DNA from: an uncultured Amylibacter sp.
GTDB taxonomy: Bacteria; Pseudomonadota; Alphaproteobacteria; Rhodobacterales; Rhodobacteraceae
Assembly (NCBI GenBank): GCA_947497475.1
Contig: CANMGS010000002.1
Location: forward strand, 186,001-250,000
Direction of reading: 5' to 3'
Length of the DNA stretch: 64,000 nucleotides
Of the stretch, positions 19,198 through 29,015 are shown in pieces. Within the stretch, counting starts at the first letter, position 1, and the number at the start of each line of letters is the position of its first letter. The notes beneath the pieces are model-generated. The model was given only the letters and a program-made list of their open reading frames with translations, ran no database searches and was not told the origin of the DNA. A program made the position numbers and the translations under genes.

Positions 19198-21021
19198 TTA
19201 TTCGACTGTTACAGACTTTGCTAGATTACGTGGCTGATCAACATCTGTGCCTTTTCGTACAGCAGTGTAATAGGCCAAAAGCTGAGCTGGAACCGCATAC
19301 AAAATAGGGGCAAGCATATCATGTACAGGTGGCATGATGATTGTTTTCCAGACACCTTCGCTGGCTTCATCGGAACCAGCTTGGTCTGTTATAAGTAAGA
19401 CCTTACCATTGCGTGCCATAACTTCTTGCATGTTGCTAACTGTTTTATCGAATAATGGATCTTTTGGTGCCAATACAACGACTGGCATGTTTTCATCAAC
19501 CAATGCAATTGGTCCATGTTTCAACTCGCCGCTAGCATAGCCTTCAGCATGTATATAACTGATTTCTTTGAGTTTTAGTGCGCCTTCTAAAGCTAATGGA
19601 TACATAGCTCCGCGTCCCAGAAACAAAGCATCATATGCTTTGGAGAGTTTGTTTGTAACTCTGTTTATCTTATCTTTTTGCTCTAAGGTTTGATTGATTA
19701 AGCCAGGTAAAGAATCTAACGCCTTTTTGATTTCCGCCTCGGCTTCTGCAGTTAGCTCGCCACGTTGTCGAGCGGCAGAAATAACAAGTGCAGCAAGTGC
19801 CACCAACTGACATGTAAATGCTTTGGTTGAAGCCACACCAATTTCGACACCTGCATGGATTGGTAAAGAGATATCGCTTTCACGCGATATCGAGCTTTCT
19901 GCAACATTTACAACTGCGATTGTCTTAGCGACTTTATCACTACAATAGCGCAAAGCAGCCAGTGTATCGGCTGTTTCACCAGATTGACTCACAAATAGAG
20001 CCAAAGAATTTTTGCTCATCGGTGGTTCGCGATAGCGGAATTCTGACGCCACATCGATTTCTGCAGGCAAACGTGCGATTTGCTCAAACCAATACTTTGC
20101 AACGTTACAGGCTAAGTATGCTGTACCACAGGCCACCATTGTGATCTTGTCGATTTTCGTAAAGTCGACATCAAGGTTTGGAACAGTAATTTTCCCTGAC
20201 TTTGCATCAGTATATTTGTGGATTGCTTCGGCCAATACTGTTGGCTGTTCCGCAATTTCTTTCATCATGTAATGCTTGTGAACACCTTTATCCGCAGTAC
20301 TGGTATCCACAGGGATAATGCGCATTTCACGGTTCGCAAGCTTGCCATCTGCATCGCGGATTTCAAGGGATGTACGGGTCAGGATAGCCCAGTCACCTTC
20401 TTCTAAATATGTGACTTTGTCTGTCATTGGTGCCAGCGCCAACGCATCGGAGCCTACAAACATCTCATTGTCACCATGACCAATTGCCAGTGGCGAACCT
20501 TTACGGGCTGCAATCAGCAGATCATCTTCACCCTCAAACAAAAAACAAAGGGCATAAGCACCTTCAAGACGCTTGATCGTGGCATCTGCTGCATCAACAG
20601 GTGACATGCCTTGATCAAGATGTGTCATACAGAGTTGAACAACTGTTTCTGTATCTGTTTCTGTTTCAAAAACGATTCCATCTGCCGTTAATTCATCGCG
20701 TAACTCTTTGAAATTCTCAATAATACCGTTGTGAACAACGGCTACATTACGCGCACGGTGTGGATGAGAGTTCACAACTGTTGGTGAGCCATGCGTTGCC
20801 CAGCGTGTATGGCCAATACCAGATTTGCCTGTAATCGGTTCATGCATCAATAAATCTGCAAGGTTTACCAGTTTACCCACAGCGCGGCGGCGGCCTAGCT
20901 TCCCGTTATTTACAGTTGCAATACCCGCACTGTCGTAGCCGCGATACTCAAGGCGTCTCAATGCATCAACCAAAATAGGAGCTGCTTCGTGTTGCCCTAA
21001 TATTCCAACAATACCACACAT
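19198..21021 (-). CDS. glmS: Glutamine-fructose-6-phosphate aminotransferase (isomerizing)
   Basis: This enzyme makes glucosamine-6-phosphate for cell-wall and LPS precursors. The 607-aa protein starts MCGIVG, giving the N-terminal catalytic Cys of the glutaminase domain. Two SIS sugar-isomerase domains follow (SQSGETADT and the GRGAMYPLALEGALKLKEISY region), and the C-terminus ends in the typical KSVTVE. It lies four bases after glmU. No glmS ribozyme is seen upstream; the leader is the glmU gene itself. Confidence 0.97.
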   Translation of the reverse strand: MCGIVGILGQHEAAPILVDALRRLEYRGYDSAGIATVNNGKLGRRRAVGKLVNLADLLMHEPITGKSGIGHTRWATHGSPTVVNSHPHRARNVAVVHNGIIENFKELRDELTADGIVFETETDTETVVQLCMTHLDQGMSPVDAADATIKRLEGAYALCFLFEGEDDLLIAARKGSPLAIGHGDNEMFVGSDALALAPMTDKVTYLEEGDWAILTRTSLEIRDADGKLANREMRIIPVDTSTADKGVHKHYMMKEIAEQPTVLAEAIHKYTDAKSGKITVPNLDVDFTKIDKITMVACGTAYLACNVAKYWFEQIARLPAEIDVASEFRYREPPMSKNSLALFVSQSGETADTLAALRYCSDKVAKTIAVVNVAESSISRESDISLPIHAGVEIGVASTKAFTCQLVALAALVISAARQRGELTAEAEAEIKKALDSLPGLINQTLEQKDKINRVTNKLSKAYDALFLGRGAMYPLALEGALKLKEISYIHAEGYASGELKHGPIALVDENMPVVVLAPKDPLFDKTVSNMQEVMARNGKVLLITDQAGSDEASEGVWKTIIMPPVHDMLAPILYAVPAQLLAYYTAVRKGTDVDQPRNLAKSVTVE

Positions 21022-21025
21022 AGCT

Positions 21026-22381
21026 TTAGTCCTTTGTTTTGGCAGCTTTTGCCGCTCTTAATTTATTCATGAGTTTTGATGCAAACCCGTCTTTATTTGT
21101 TTGCCTTACACGTGCCAAACCTAAAGCTTCATCAGGAATATCTTTGGTGATAACGCTGCCTGACCCTGTCATCGTGTCATTACCAACAGAAACAGGGGCA
21201 ACAAGCATTGTATTCGATCCTATAAAGGATCGCGCCCCAATTTTTGTTTTATGTTTAAAGACGCCGTCGTAATTGCAGGTAATTGTTCCAGCTCCGATAT
21301 TTGCATCGGCACCAACTTCTGCATCACCGATATATGAAAGGTGATTCACTTTTGCGCCTTCATCAATAATGGCTGCTTTGATTTCTACGAAGTTGCCAAT
21401 TTTGGCCCCATTTCCAAGTTCAGTTCCTGGGCGCAAGCGTGCATAAGGGCCTACAATTGCGTCTTTCGATACATGGCAACCTTCTAGGTGTGAAAATGCG
21501 CGTATTGTTGCGCCTGTTTCTACCGTTACATTTGGTCCGAAGACCACATTCGGCTCAATAATTACATCACGCCCGATATAGGTGTCATATGCAAACCAAA
21601 CAGTTTCAGCAGCCGTTAGCGTAACGCCATTTTCCATGGCTTCGCGGCGTGCATTGTTTTGAAAGGCAACCTCTGCGGCAGCAAGATCGACACGAGAATT
21701 CACGCCCATCGTTTCGGCCTCATCACACGCAATGGCAGCACAGGTTAAGCCACGTTTACGGGCAAGACCCACAACATCAGTCAAATAGTACTCACCACTT
21801 GCGTTGTCATTTTTCACTTCGCCTAACAATTCGAACAATAGTTTCGCATCTGCGCAAATAACGCCAGAGTTGCAAAAAGAAATTGCGCGCTGGTCGTCTG
21901 TTGCGTCTTTAAACTCTACAATGGCATCTAATAAGCCATCATCTGTGGTGACAAGGCGTCCATATTTTGCGGGGTCTACCGCGTTGAACCCTAAAACAAC
22001 AACGCCGTGACCTTTGGTTTTTTCATCCAACATAGCTTGAAGGGTTTCAGGACGTATAAAAGGTGTATCGCCGTATAAAACGATTACATCTCCATCGAAG
22101 TCTTGCAAAGCAGGGGCCGCTTGTTGAACGGCATGTCCTGTTCCATTTTGTTCTGATTGTAGAGCTGTTTGAGCGTCTTCATCATAGTCATAAGCTGCTT
22201 TTGCAACATGTTCTGCACCGTGACCTGTCACAATGACTGTTTTAGATGCCTCAACAGATTGCGCCGAGCGCATGGCATGCACAAGCATTGGAGCACCAGC
22301 AATTTGATGAAGAACTTTTGGCATGTCCGATTTCATCCGACTGCCCATACCTGCGGCTAATATTATGACTGCAACGCTCAT
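21026..22381 (-). CDS. glmU: Bifunctional GlcN-1-P acetyltransferase / UDP-GlcNAc pyrophosphorylase
   Basis: This enzyme makes UDP-N-acetylglucosamine in two steps. The 451-aa protein has the uridyltransferase loop LAAGMGSRMKSDMPKVLH at the N-terminus and a left-handed beta-helix acetyltransferase domain from about residue 245, seen as hexapeptide repeats such as IGAGTITCNYDGV. It is the first gene of the glmU-glmS-AEC run and divergent from the gph-type phosphatase. Confidence 0.96.
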   Translation of the reverse strand: MSVAVIILAAGMGSRMKSDMPKVLHQIAGAPMLVHAMRSAQSVEASKTVIVTGHGAEHVAKAAYDYDEDAQTALQSEQNGTGHAVQQAAPALQDFDGDVIVLYGDTPFIRPETLQAMLDEKTKGHGVVVLGFNAVDPAKYGRLVTTDDGLLDAIVEFKDATDDQRAISFCNSGVICADAKLLFELLGEVKNDNASGEYYLTDVVGLARKRGLTCAAIACDEAETMGVNSRVDLAAAEVAFQNNARREAMENGVTLTAAETVWFAYDTYIGRDVIIEPNVVFGPNVTVETGATIRAFSHLEGCHVSKDAIVGPYARLRPGTELGNGAKIGNFVEIKAAIIDEGAKVNHLSYIGDAEVGADANIGAGTITCNYDGVFKHKTKIGARSFIGSNTMLVAPVSVGNDTMTGSGSVITKDIPDEALGLARVRQTNKDGFASKLMNKLRAAKAAKTKD

Positions 22382-22515
22382 TGACGCCTCTAAATTATTT
22401 ATTCAACTCATGCCTTCTACGAAAGATTAACACACAACAAAAGGGGGCACTTGCTCAAGAAGTCTTTCACTTCGTTACGGTCTGTGGCAAAGCCATGCAT
22501 AATAGGGAGACTATA

Positions 22516-23184
22516 ATGAAATCAGTGATTTTTGATCTGGATGGGACTTTGGCAGATACAAGCGGGGATTTACTTGCTGCTGCGAATGCCTGCTTTGTTA
22601 AAATGGGGGAAAAGCCACAGCTGAATGTAGAAACAGATGCTGGGACGGCCCTAAAAGGTGGGCGTGCTATGCTGAGTTTAGGCTTCTCTCGTTTAGGAAT
22701 TGAGCCATCAGAAGAGTTTATGATGGAAAATTATAACCACTTATTAGACGTCTATGATCAGAATATTGATGAACATACATTCCTATATGAGGGCGCGGAA
22801 AGCTGTTTAAAAGAATTAACCTCACAAGGTTATGCGCTGGGCATCTGCACAAATAAACCAGAAGCCTTAGCAGAAAAATTGATCACAAACTTAGGAATAC
22901 GTCATTATTTTGGAGCTTTATTAGGGGCTGATACATTACCTGTACGCAAACCAGATGCAGGACATCTTTTGGGAACGATTAAGGAACTTGGCGGTAATCC
23001 ATCAAAGTCAGTTTTGATCGGCGACACGATAACGGATCGTAATGCTGCCAAAAATGCATGGGTGTCGTGTATCCTAGTAACATTTGGCCCAGATGGGCGG
23101 GATGTGACTTCATTAGAGCCAGAGGGATTGTTGGATCACTACAACGATCTTCCCGATATTCTGAAAGTTATGATTCCGAATTGA
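22516..23184 (+). CDS. gph: HAD phosphatase, phosphoglycolate phosphatase type
   Basis: A 222-aa HAD hydrolase. The nucleophile motif DLDGTLADT is at the N-terminus, motif III is a lysine in VRKPDAG and motif IV is IGDTITDRNAA. The cap domain lies between motifs I and II as in Gph. I chose ATG 22516 because AGGGAG lies just upstream and the protein then begins at the catalytic strand; the longer reading from 22381 would run 45 residues into the glmU promoter region. Phosphoglycolate is the likely but unproven substrate. Confidence 0.85.
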   Translation: MKSVIFDLDGTLADTSGDLLAAANACFVKMGEKPQLNVETDAGTALKGGRAMLSLGFSRLGIEPSEEFMMENYNHLLDVYDQNIDEHTFLYEGAESCLKELTSQGYALGICTNKPEALAEKLITNLGIRHYFGALLGADTLPVRKPDAGHLLGTIKELGGNPSKSVLIGDTITDRNAAKNAWVSCILVTFGPDGRDVTSLEPEGLLDHYNDLPDILKVMIPN

Positions 23185-23232
23185 CCGCCTCGGTTGCTTG
23201 CTCTTAATAGGACATAACTAAGGAGCGTTGAG

Positions 23233-24435
23233 ATGGCATATAAATTCACTGGCAATTTCACCCAACAAGAATCCATTCCAGATGCAGGTATCGAAGCCGC
23301 ATTAGCTGTTTTAAAACACGGCCGTTTGCACCGTTATAATGTTGTCGAAGGAGAAGTTGCTGAAACTTCTTTGCTGGAAACAGAGTACGCTGCCTACACA
23401 GGTGCAAAATATTGTCTGGCTGTCGCTTCTGGTGGATATGCTCTTGCTGCTGGCTTGCGCGCCGCTGGTATGAAGGCTGACGATAAGGTCATGACCAATG
23501 CCTTTACACTTGCTCCTGTTCCTGGTGCGATTGCGAATGCAGGTGGTGTGCCTGTGTTCGTAGAAGTCACTAAAGACCTTGTTATGGATTTGGACGATCT
23601 TCAAAAAAAGATCGATGAAAGCGGTGCTAAATTCCTAATGCTTAGCCATATGCGTGGGCATATCGTAGATATGGACGCTTTGATGGCGATCTGTAATGGC
23701 GCCAATGTTATTGTGATCGAAGATTGTGCGCATACAATGGGTGCAAATTGGAATGGCACACCAAGCGGGCGCCACGGTTTGATCGGGTGTTATTCGACGC
23801 AGACATTTAAACATATAAATTCGGGTGAGGGTGGTTTGCTTGTCACGGATGATGCTGAAGTTATGGCACGCGCCACGATGCTGTCAGGGTCATATATGTT
23901 GTACGGTGCACATGCTGCGGGTGCACCCGTAGAAACATTCGAAGACATTCGTTTAGACACACCAAATTGTTCAGGTCGCATGGATAATCTGCGCGCAGCG
24001 ATTTTGCGACCACAACTGGCTCAACTTGATGAACAAGGGTGTAGATGGAATGAACGCTATGTCCGTATGGAAGAAGGCTTGCAAAATGTTACGGGGCTTA
24101 GATTGATACCGCGCCCTGAAAAAGAGTATTTTGTAGCCTCATCGTTTCAATTCACATTGCCAGATTGGGATGCAGCCAAAGTGCACGAAGTTCAAAAAAG
24201 GTGTGCAAGCCGTGGTGTTGAATTGAAATGGTTTGGTGCAGATAACCCTGTTGGCTTTACGTCGCGCCATGACAGTTGGCGATATGTCGAAGCGCATGAT
24301 TTACCTCAAACAGATCGTGTTTTATCTGGCCTGATAGACATGCGTTTGCCGCTGACATTCAGTTTGGAAGATTGCGATATGCTTGCAGCAATTATCCGTG
24401 AAGAGGTTGGTGCTGTTTATCAAGCTGCTGTTTAA
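23233..24435 (+). CDS. DegT/DnrJ/EryC1-family PLP aminotransferase
   Basis: A 400-aa fold-type I PLP enzyme. The PLP ring contacts are visible: Asp164 in VIEDCAHTMGA and the Schiff-base Lys193 in TFKHINSGEGG. This family aminates keto-sugars or related compounds for surface polysaccharides or antibiotics, but no sugar-nucleotide genes are nearby. It has a strong AAGGAG ribosome-binding site. The nearest neighbours are the phosphatase upstream and a small nuclease directly downstream. Confidence 0.88.
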   Translation: MAYKFTGNFTQQESIPDAGIEAALAVLKHGRLHRYNVVEGEVAETSLLETEYAAYTGAKYCLAVASGGYALAAGLRAAGMKADDKVMTNAFTLAPVPGAIANAGGVPVFVEVTKDLVMDLDDLQKKIDESGAKFLMLSHMRGHIVDMDALMAICNGANVIVIEDCAHTMGANWNGTPSGRHGLIGCYSTQTFKHINSGEGGLLVTDDAEVMARATMLSGSYMLYGAHAAGAPVETFEDIRLDTPNCSGRMDNLRAAILRPQLAQLDEQGCRWNERYVRMEEGLQNVTGLRLIPRPEKEYFVASSFQFTLPDWDAAKVHEVQKRCASRGVELKWFGADNPVGFTSRHDSWRYVEAHDLPQTDRVLSGLIDMRLPLTFSLEDCDMLAAIIREEVGAVYQAAV

Positions 24436-24442
24436 TTTCGCA

Positions 24443-24877
24443 GTGTCGCGTCTCTATAAACTCTTTTTTGCTATTGCGGTTCTACTGCTTTTTATTCCCC
24501 CTATTATTGATGCTGGGAATGGATATATGAAAGCAAAGGGCAGCTGTAATGTAATTGCAATAATTGATGGTGACACTGTGAAGTTACAGTGTGATTATGG
24601 TGCTTATAAAAACGCGCGAATTCTTGGATATGATACGCCTGAGAAAAACGCGCAATGTATAACGGAATATATTAAAGCAAATCGTGCGACATGGGCTTTG
24701 CGCTGGGCTTTATGGAGTGCTGATACGATTGAGATAACTTCGAACACACGCGATAAATATGGGCGTGATTTGATCATTCTTAAAGCTGATGGAAAAGATA
24801 TATCTGACTATATGATTTCAACCAGATTAGCACGCCCTTACAAAGGGGGAAAACGTCACGGTTGGTGTGAAACATAG
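24443..24877 (+). CDS. Membrane-anchored staphylococcal-nuclease-like protein
   Basis: About 144 aa from GTG 24443, seven bases after the aminotransferase stop. An N-terminal hydrophobic segment (LYKLFFAIAVLLLFIPPII) is a signal anchor, so the catalytic domain faces the periplasm. The SNase core is present: VIAIIDGDTVKL, ILGYDTPEKN (Asp and Glu) and DKYGRDL (Arg). The first catalytic arginine is in NARILGY. It is probably a Ca2+-dependent nuclease. A longer start inside the aminotransferase gene is possible but not needed. Confidence 0.78.
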   Translation: MSRLYKLFFAIAVLLLFIPPIIDAGNGYMKAKGSCNVIAIIDGDTVKLQCDYGAYKNARILGYDTPEKNAQCITEYIKANRATWALRWALWSADTIEITSNTRDKYGRDLIILKADGKDISDYMISTRLARPYKGGKRHGWCET

Positions 24878-25064
24878 ATCCGTAAAAAGTGACTTTATGC
24901 TTTGATTTTATAGGCTCTGAATTCCCTAAGATCACAAATCGAAAATAAGCTGTGAAATTGCGACTGAAAAAGTCTCAAAAACGCGACCTTCTGTTGACCT
25001 TACTATTGGGCACCGTTAAACCCATTAATAAATGTAGCCATATAGCAAACGTTAAGGAGTCGTC

Positions 25065-25430
25065 TTGGAAGATCTATTAAGAGAGTATCTGCCAATCCTT
25101 GTATTTCTAGGTATCGCAATAGCCCTTGGCTTGGTTCTGATTTTGGCCGCTGTCGTTGTTGCCGTTCGCAACCCAGACGCAGAAAAAATCTCGGCTTATG
25201 AATGTGGTTTTAACGCATTCGACGATGCCCGTATGAAGTTCGACATCCGCTTCTATTTGGTTTCAATACTATTCATCATTTTCGATTTGGAAGTTGCCTT
25301 CCTTTTCCCTTGGGCCGCAAGTTTCCAACACGTTGGTTTGCTGGGCTTTTGGTCAATGATCGTTTTCTTGGGTGTGCTGACAATCGGCTTCGCTTATGAG
25401 TGGAAAAAAGGAGCTCTCGAATGGGAGTAG
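25065..25430 (+). CDS. nuoA: NADH-quinone oxidoreductase subunit A
   Basis: A small membrane subunit of complex I with three helices in 121 aa. The conserved loop [21 protein letters not shown] (cysteine included) matches NuoA/ND3. The start is TTG 25065, with TAAGGAG eight bases upstream; no in-frame ATG lies near. It is the first gene of the nuo operon. A 187-bp region upstream carries no gene and should hold the promoter; a TTGACC at 24994 is a possible -35, without a convincing -10. Confidence 0.95.
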   Translation: MEDLLREYLPILVFLGIAIALGLVLILAAVVVAVRNPDAEKISAYECGFNAFDDARMKFDIRFYLVSILFIIFDLEVAFLFPWAASFQHVGLLGFWSMIVFLGVLTIGFAYEWKKGALEWE

Positions 25431-25954
25431 CGACATCTGTAAATACTGCAGGCGCTGACAAAGAAGTCGCGACATCTGCACTGAACCGTGAGTTGCAGGA
25501 TAAGGGCTTTTTGCTGACCTCTACCGAGGATATGATTAACTGGGCGCGTACTGGTTCGTTACACTGGATGACATTCGGCTTGGCCTGTTGTGCTGTTGAA
25601 ATGATGCACACAGCGATGCCGCGTTATGACATGGAACGTTTCGGAGCAGCGCCACGCGCATCCCCGCGCCAGTCTGATTTGATGATCGTTGCAGGTACTT
25701 TGACAAATAAAATGGCGCCAGCTTTGCGTAAGGTTTACGATCAAATGCCAGAGCCGCGTTATGTGTTGTCTATGGGGTCATGCGCAAATGGTGGTGGGTA
25801 CTATCACTACAGCTATTCTGTTGTGCGCGGTTGTGATCGTATCGTTCCTGTTGATGTTTATGTTCCAGGGTGCCCGCCAACAGCGGAGGCATTGCTGTAT
25901 GGTATTCTTCAGTTGCAACGCAAAATTCGCCGTACTGGCACGATTGTAAGGTAG
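25421..25954 (+). CDS. nuoB: NADH-quinone oxidoreductase subunit B
   Basis: This subunit holds the last iron-sulfur cluster (N2), which passes electrons to quinone. The cysteine ligands are visible in [17 protein letters not shown] and [11 protein letters not shown] start it at ATG 25421 (177 aa), overlapping nuoA by ten bases with GGAGCTCTCGA upstream. An earlier in-frame start at 25400 is unlikely. Confidence 0.96.
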   Translation: MGVATSVNTAGADKEVATSALNRELQDKGFLLTSTEDMINWARTGSLHWMTFGLACCAVEMMHTAMPRYDMERFGAAPRASPRQSDLMIVAGTLTNKMAPALRKVYDQMPEPRYVLSMGSCANGGGYYHYSYSVVRGCDRIVPVDVYVPGCPPTAEALLYGILQLQRKIRRTGTIVR

Positions 25955-25960
25955 GCGCGT

Positions 25961-26572
25961 ATGTCACAAGAAATGCAAGATCTAGGCACGTTGATCGAAA
26001 GTAAGCAGTCCGCTGCGGTTTTGGGTTGGACTGTAAATGATTTGGGCGAGCTTGTTGTTGAGGTTGCACCGTCTTCATTGCCAGACTTTCTGGAGTTCTT
26101 GAAGTCAGATCGTAACTGCAAGTTTTCGACTTTGGTTGACATAACTGCAATTGATTATCCAACGAACGCAAAGCGGTTTGAAATGGTGTACCATTTCTTG
26201 TCTATGTATATGAATCATCGCATCCGCGTAAAAGCGTCTGTGGCAGAAGATGAAGTTGTCCCAACTGTCACAGAACCTTTCCCTGCCGCGAATTGGTTCG
26301 AACGTGAAGTGTTTGATATGTATGGCATCATGTTCTCGGGTCATCCTGATTTGCGCCGTATCCTGACTGATTACGGTTTCCGCGGATATCCATTGCGCAA
26401 GGACTTCCCAACAACAGGATATACAGAGTGTCGTTATGACGAAGCTGAAAAGCGCGTAGTATATGAACCTGTATCACTTGTGCAGGAATACCGTCAGTTT
26501 GATTTCATGTCCCCTTGGGAAGGGGCTGAATATATCTTGCCTGGTGATGAAAACGCAGAGGGAGCAAAATAA
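25961..26572 (+). CDS. nuoC: NADH-quinone oxidoreductase subunit C
   Basis: A 203-aa peripheral-arm subunit (30-kDa family). The signature [21 protein letters not shown] followed by [16 protein letters not shown] is complete. It is separate from NuoD, unlike the fused NuoCD of E. coli. Its stop codon TAA overlaps the ATG of a 48-codon gene. Confidence 0.96.
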   Translation: MSQEMQDLGTLIESKQSAAVLGWTVNDLGELVVEVAPSSLPDFLEFLKSDRNCKFSTLVDITAIDYPTNAKRFEMVYHFLSMYMNHRIRVKASVAEDEVVPTVTEPFPAANWFEREVFDMYGIMFSGHPDLRRILTDYGFRGYPLRKDFPTTGYTECRYDEAEKRVVYEPVSLVQEYRQFDFMSPWEGAEYILPGDENAEGAK

Positions 26573-26718
26573 TGGAATTTACATTTGCACTCTTTATCAT
26601 TCTTTCTTCTGTATTGACTGCTGGAATTGTGTTGTTTTCAAGAAAAATGCAAATAAAGCAAGTAGTTGCAAAATGTCCTAATCGGGACATTTCAAAATCT
26701 GGATCGGAGTACTTCTAA
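26572..26718 (+). CDS. 48-aa single-helix membrane protein between nuoC and nuoD
   Basis: A short gene fits exactly between nuoC and nuoD. Its ATG overlaps the nuoC stop (TAATG) and its TAA overlaps the nuoD start in the same way. It has its own ribosome-binding site, GGAG at 26561, seven bases before the ATG. The protein begins [18 protein letters not shown], one hydrophobic helix, followed by a basic tail with one cysteine (KCPNRD) and the end SGSEYF. No family is recognised. Base composition is more AT-rich than in nuoC and nuoD. It may be a small subunit or assembly factor of complex I, by position only. Confidence 0.7.
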   Translation: MEFTFALFIILSSVLTAGIVLFSRKMQIKQVVAKCPNRDISKSGSEYF

Positions 26719-27929
26719 TGGACGGCTCTCAATTCAACGACGTAAAAACGGGCGAACAACGCATCCGTAATTTCAACATCAACTTCGGCCCACAACACCC
26801 AGCGGCCCACGGCGTGCTACGTTTGGTGTTGGAATTAGACGGCGAATTGGTTGAACGTTGTGATCCTCATATCGGCCTACTTCACCGTGGCACTGAAAAG
26901 CTAATGGAAAGCAGAACCTATCTGCAAAACCTTCCATATTTTGACCGCCTTGATTACGTGGCGCCGATGAATCAAGAACATGCTTGGTGCTTGGCAATCG
27001 AAAAGCTGACAGGTGTAGAGGTGCCACGTCGTGCCTCATTGATCCGTGTTTTGTATTCTGAAATCGGCCGTATCCTGAACCACCTTTTGAACATCACGAC
27101 ACAAGCTTTGGATGTGGGCGCGCTTACACCGCCACTTTGGGGTTTTGAAGAGCGCGAAAAGCTTATGGTGTTTTATGAGCGTGCCTGTGGCGCGCGTCTG
27201 CACGCAGCTTATTTCCGTCCGGGTGGTGTTCACCAAGACCTGCCGCAGGATTTGCTTGATGACATCATGCAATGGACTTTGGAATTCCCAGAGGTACTTG
27301 CAGATATCGACGGCTTGTTGACCGAAAACCGCATCTTTAAACAGCGTAACGTTGATATCGCTGTGATCTCTGAACAAGAAGCACTTGATTGGGGGTTCTC
27401 TGGTGTGATGGTGCGTGGTTCTGGCATGGCATGGGATTTGCGCCGTGCGCAGCCATATGAATGCTACGATGAATTCGATTTCCAAATTCCAGTGGGCACA
27501 AACGGCGACTGCTATGATCGTTACCTTTGCCGCATGCAAGAAATGCGCGAAAGCTTAAGCATTATGCAGCAAGCGATCCAGAAACTGGAAGCCTCTACAG
27601 GCGATGTTTTGGCGCGTGGTAAACTGACGCCGCCATCTCGTGGCGATATGAAGACTTCTATGGAAGCTTTGATCCATCACTTCAAGCTTTACACCGAAGG
27701 ATTCCATGTTCCAGAGGGCGAAGTTTACGCAGCTGTAGAAGCGCCAAAAGGTGAGTTTGGTGTTTATCTTGTCTCTGACGGATCGAATAAGCCTTATAAA
27801 ACTAAAATTCGCGCACCAGGGTATTTGCACCTGCAAGCAATGGATCACATTTGTAAAGGCCACCAGTTGGCAGACGTTGCGGCCATTATTGGTACATTGG
27901 ACGTTGTTTTTGGGGAGATTGATCGATGA
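26718..27929 (+). CDS. nuoD: NADH-quinone oxidoreductase subunit D
   Basis: The 49-kDa subunit, which forms the quinone-binding pocket with NuoB. The 403-aa protein has the N-terminal [21 protein letters not shown] signature split by its conserved histidines, and later [10 protein letters not shown] and DVVFGEIDR at the very end. GGAG at 26706 serves as its ribosome-binding site. Its ATGA end overlaps the next small gene. Confidence 0.97.
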   Translation: MDGSQFNDVKTGEQRIRNFNINFGPQHPAAHGVLRLVLELDGELVERCDPHIGLLHRGTEKLMESRTYLQNLPYFDRLDYVAPMNQEHAWCLAIEKLTGVEVPRRASLIRVLYSEIGRILNHLLNITTQALDVGALTPPLWGFEEREKLMVFYERACGARLHAAYFRPGGVHQDLPQDLLDDIMQWTLEFPEVLADIDGLLTENRIFKQRNVDIAVISEQEALDWGFSGVMVRGSGMAWDLRRAQPYECYDEFDFQIPVGTNGDCYDRYLCRMQEMRESLSIMQQAIQKLEASTGDVLARGKLTPPSRGDMKTSMEALIHHFKLYTEGFHVPEGEVYAAVEAPKGEFGVYLVSDGSNKPYKTKIRAPGYLHLQAMDHICKGHQLADVAAIIGTLDVVFGEIDR

Positions 27930-28249
27930 GAGTTATGACGCTTGCGGCAATCGCGCTCATTACTTCTGCGCCAATAGCTGCTGTTGCAGAGATTACAAAC
28001 TTAGACTCTAAGTTCACAAGCAAACGTGTGGCCGACAAAAAAGGCTATCCTAAATTTGCAAAGGAATTAGGTGCTGTTGCCGCAGCATCTAATTGCACGT
28101 TGTCCCAACAAGACTGGAAGCGTGAGTTCGATAAACGCAGCATTCGATCTAAAAAAGCCGTCAATAATGTTTTGGCGGGTTTGACGAAACATTCACAAGC
28201 TATGCTGCAAGGTGATAGCTTGGTTATCAAATCAGGGTTTTGCAAATAA
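27926..28249 (+). CDS. Small secreted protein between nuoD and nuoE
   Basis: A 107-aa protein with a signal peptide cleaved probably after AVA (residue 21). The mature part is about 86 residues, basic, and carries just two cysteines (Cys57 and Cys106), which could form a disulfide in the periplasm. No domain is recognised. It overlaps nuoD by ATGA and nuoE by TAATG, so it is translated with complex I subunits although it should be exported away from the NADH arm. Its function is unknown. Confidence 0.75.
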   Translation: MRVMTLAAIALITSAPIAAVAEITNLDSKFTSKRVADKKGYPKFAKELGAVAAASNCTLSQQDWKREFDKRSIRSKKAVNNVLAGLTKHSQAMLQGDSLVIKSGFCK

Positions 28250-28971
28250 TGTCATTGCGTCGTCTCCATCATACACAGCCTGACAGCTTCGAATTCACAG
28301 CTGCAAACTTGAAATGGGCACAAGCTCAGTTGAAAAAATTCCCAGAAGGGCGCCAAGCCTCTGGTGTTATTCCGCTGCTTTGGCGCGCTCAAGAACAAGA
28401 AAGTTGGTTGTCTAAACCAGCTATTGAATATGTCGCAGACATGCTTGGCATGGCTTATATCCGTGTTTTGGAAGTGGCTACATTTTACTTTATGTTCCAA
28501 CTGCAACCCGTTGGGTCCGTTGCGCACATCCAAGTGTGTGGTACAACATCCTGCATGATCTGTGGGGCAGAAGATTTGATCGGTGTGTGTAAAGATAAAA
28601 TCGCACCGAACCCTCACCAAATATCCGAAGATGGCAAATTCAGCTGGGAAGAAGTTGAATGTTTGGGTGCATGTACAAATGCACCAATGGCCCAAATCGG
28701 GAAAGATTTCTACGAAGATTTGACTGTGGAGACGTTCACACAGATCATCGCAGATTTTGCGGATGGAAAGGTGCCAACACCTGGTCCGCAAAACGGTCGT
28801 TATGCGGCAGAACCATTGGGTGGTGTGACCACTCTTAAGGAAATGGATTCTGGCAAATACGCCCATAATGCTTCAGCAACCTTAGCGTTAGACTATGGAG
28901 ATACGGTAAAACGTATCCAAGGGGATGAAGTTCCAGTACTGAAACCGCGGAAGACAACAGCCGCGAAATGA
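28249..28971 (+). CDS. nuoE: NADH-quinone oxidoreductase subunit E
   Basis: The 24-kDa subunit, with the N1a [2Fe-2S] cluster. Cluster ligands are CGTTSCMIC and CLGACTNAP (first two and last two cysteines). At 240 aa it is longer than E. coli NuoE because of a C-terminal extension, as in other alphaproteobacteria. ATG 28249 overlaps the previous stop; an in-frame TTG at 28240 is less likely. Confidence 0.95.
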   Translation: MSLRRLHHTQPDSFEFTAANLKWAQAQLKKFPEGRQASGVIPLLWRAQEQESWLSKPAIEYVADMLGMAYIRVLEVATFYFMFQLQPVGSVAHIQVCGTTSCMICGAEDLIGVCKDKIAPNPHQISEDGKFSWEEVECLGACTNAPMAQIGKDFYEDLTVETFTQIIADFADGKVPTPGPQNGRYAAEPLGGVTTLKEMDSGKYAHNASATLALDYGDTVKRIQGDEVPVLKPRKTTAAK

Positions 28972-28974
28972 TTT

Positions 28975-28995
28975 GCCAGCAAGAGCTCTGCTGGC
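28975..28995 (+). other. Intra-operon hairpin after nuoE
   Basis: GCCAGCA (28975-28981) and TGCTGGC (28989-28995) form a perfect 7-bp stem with loop AGAGCTC, four bases after the nuoE stop. There is no T-run, so it is more likely an RNA-stability or processing element than a terminator. Confidence 0.5.
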
Positions 28996-29015
28996 CTCTA
29001 TAAGGGGAGACTATA

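Noticed and set aside
21026-22515. glmS-type ribozyme or other riboswitch upstream of glmU/glmS
   Set aside because: The glmU-glmS gap is four bases and the glmU leader shows no recognisable ribozyme core.
27036-27539. Long minus-strand frame opposite nuoD
   Set aside because: It lies wholly inside nuoD, has no ribosome-binding site and shows no recognisable protein features.
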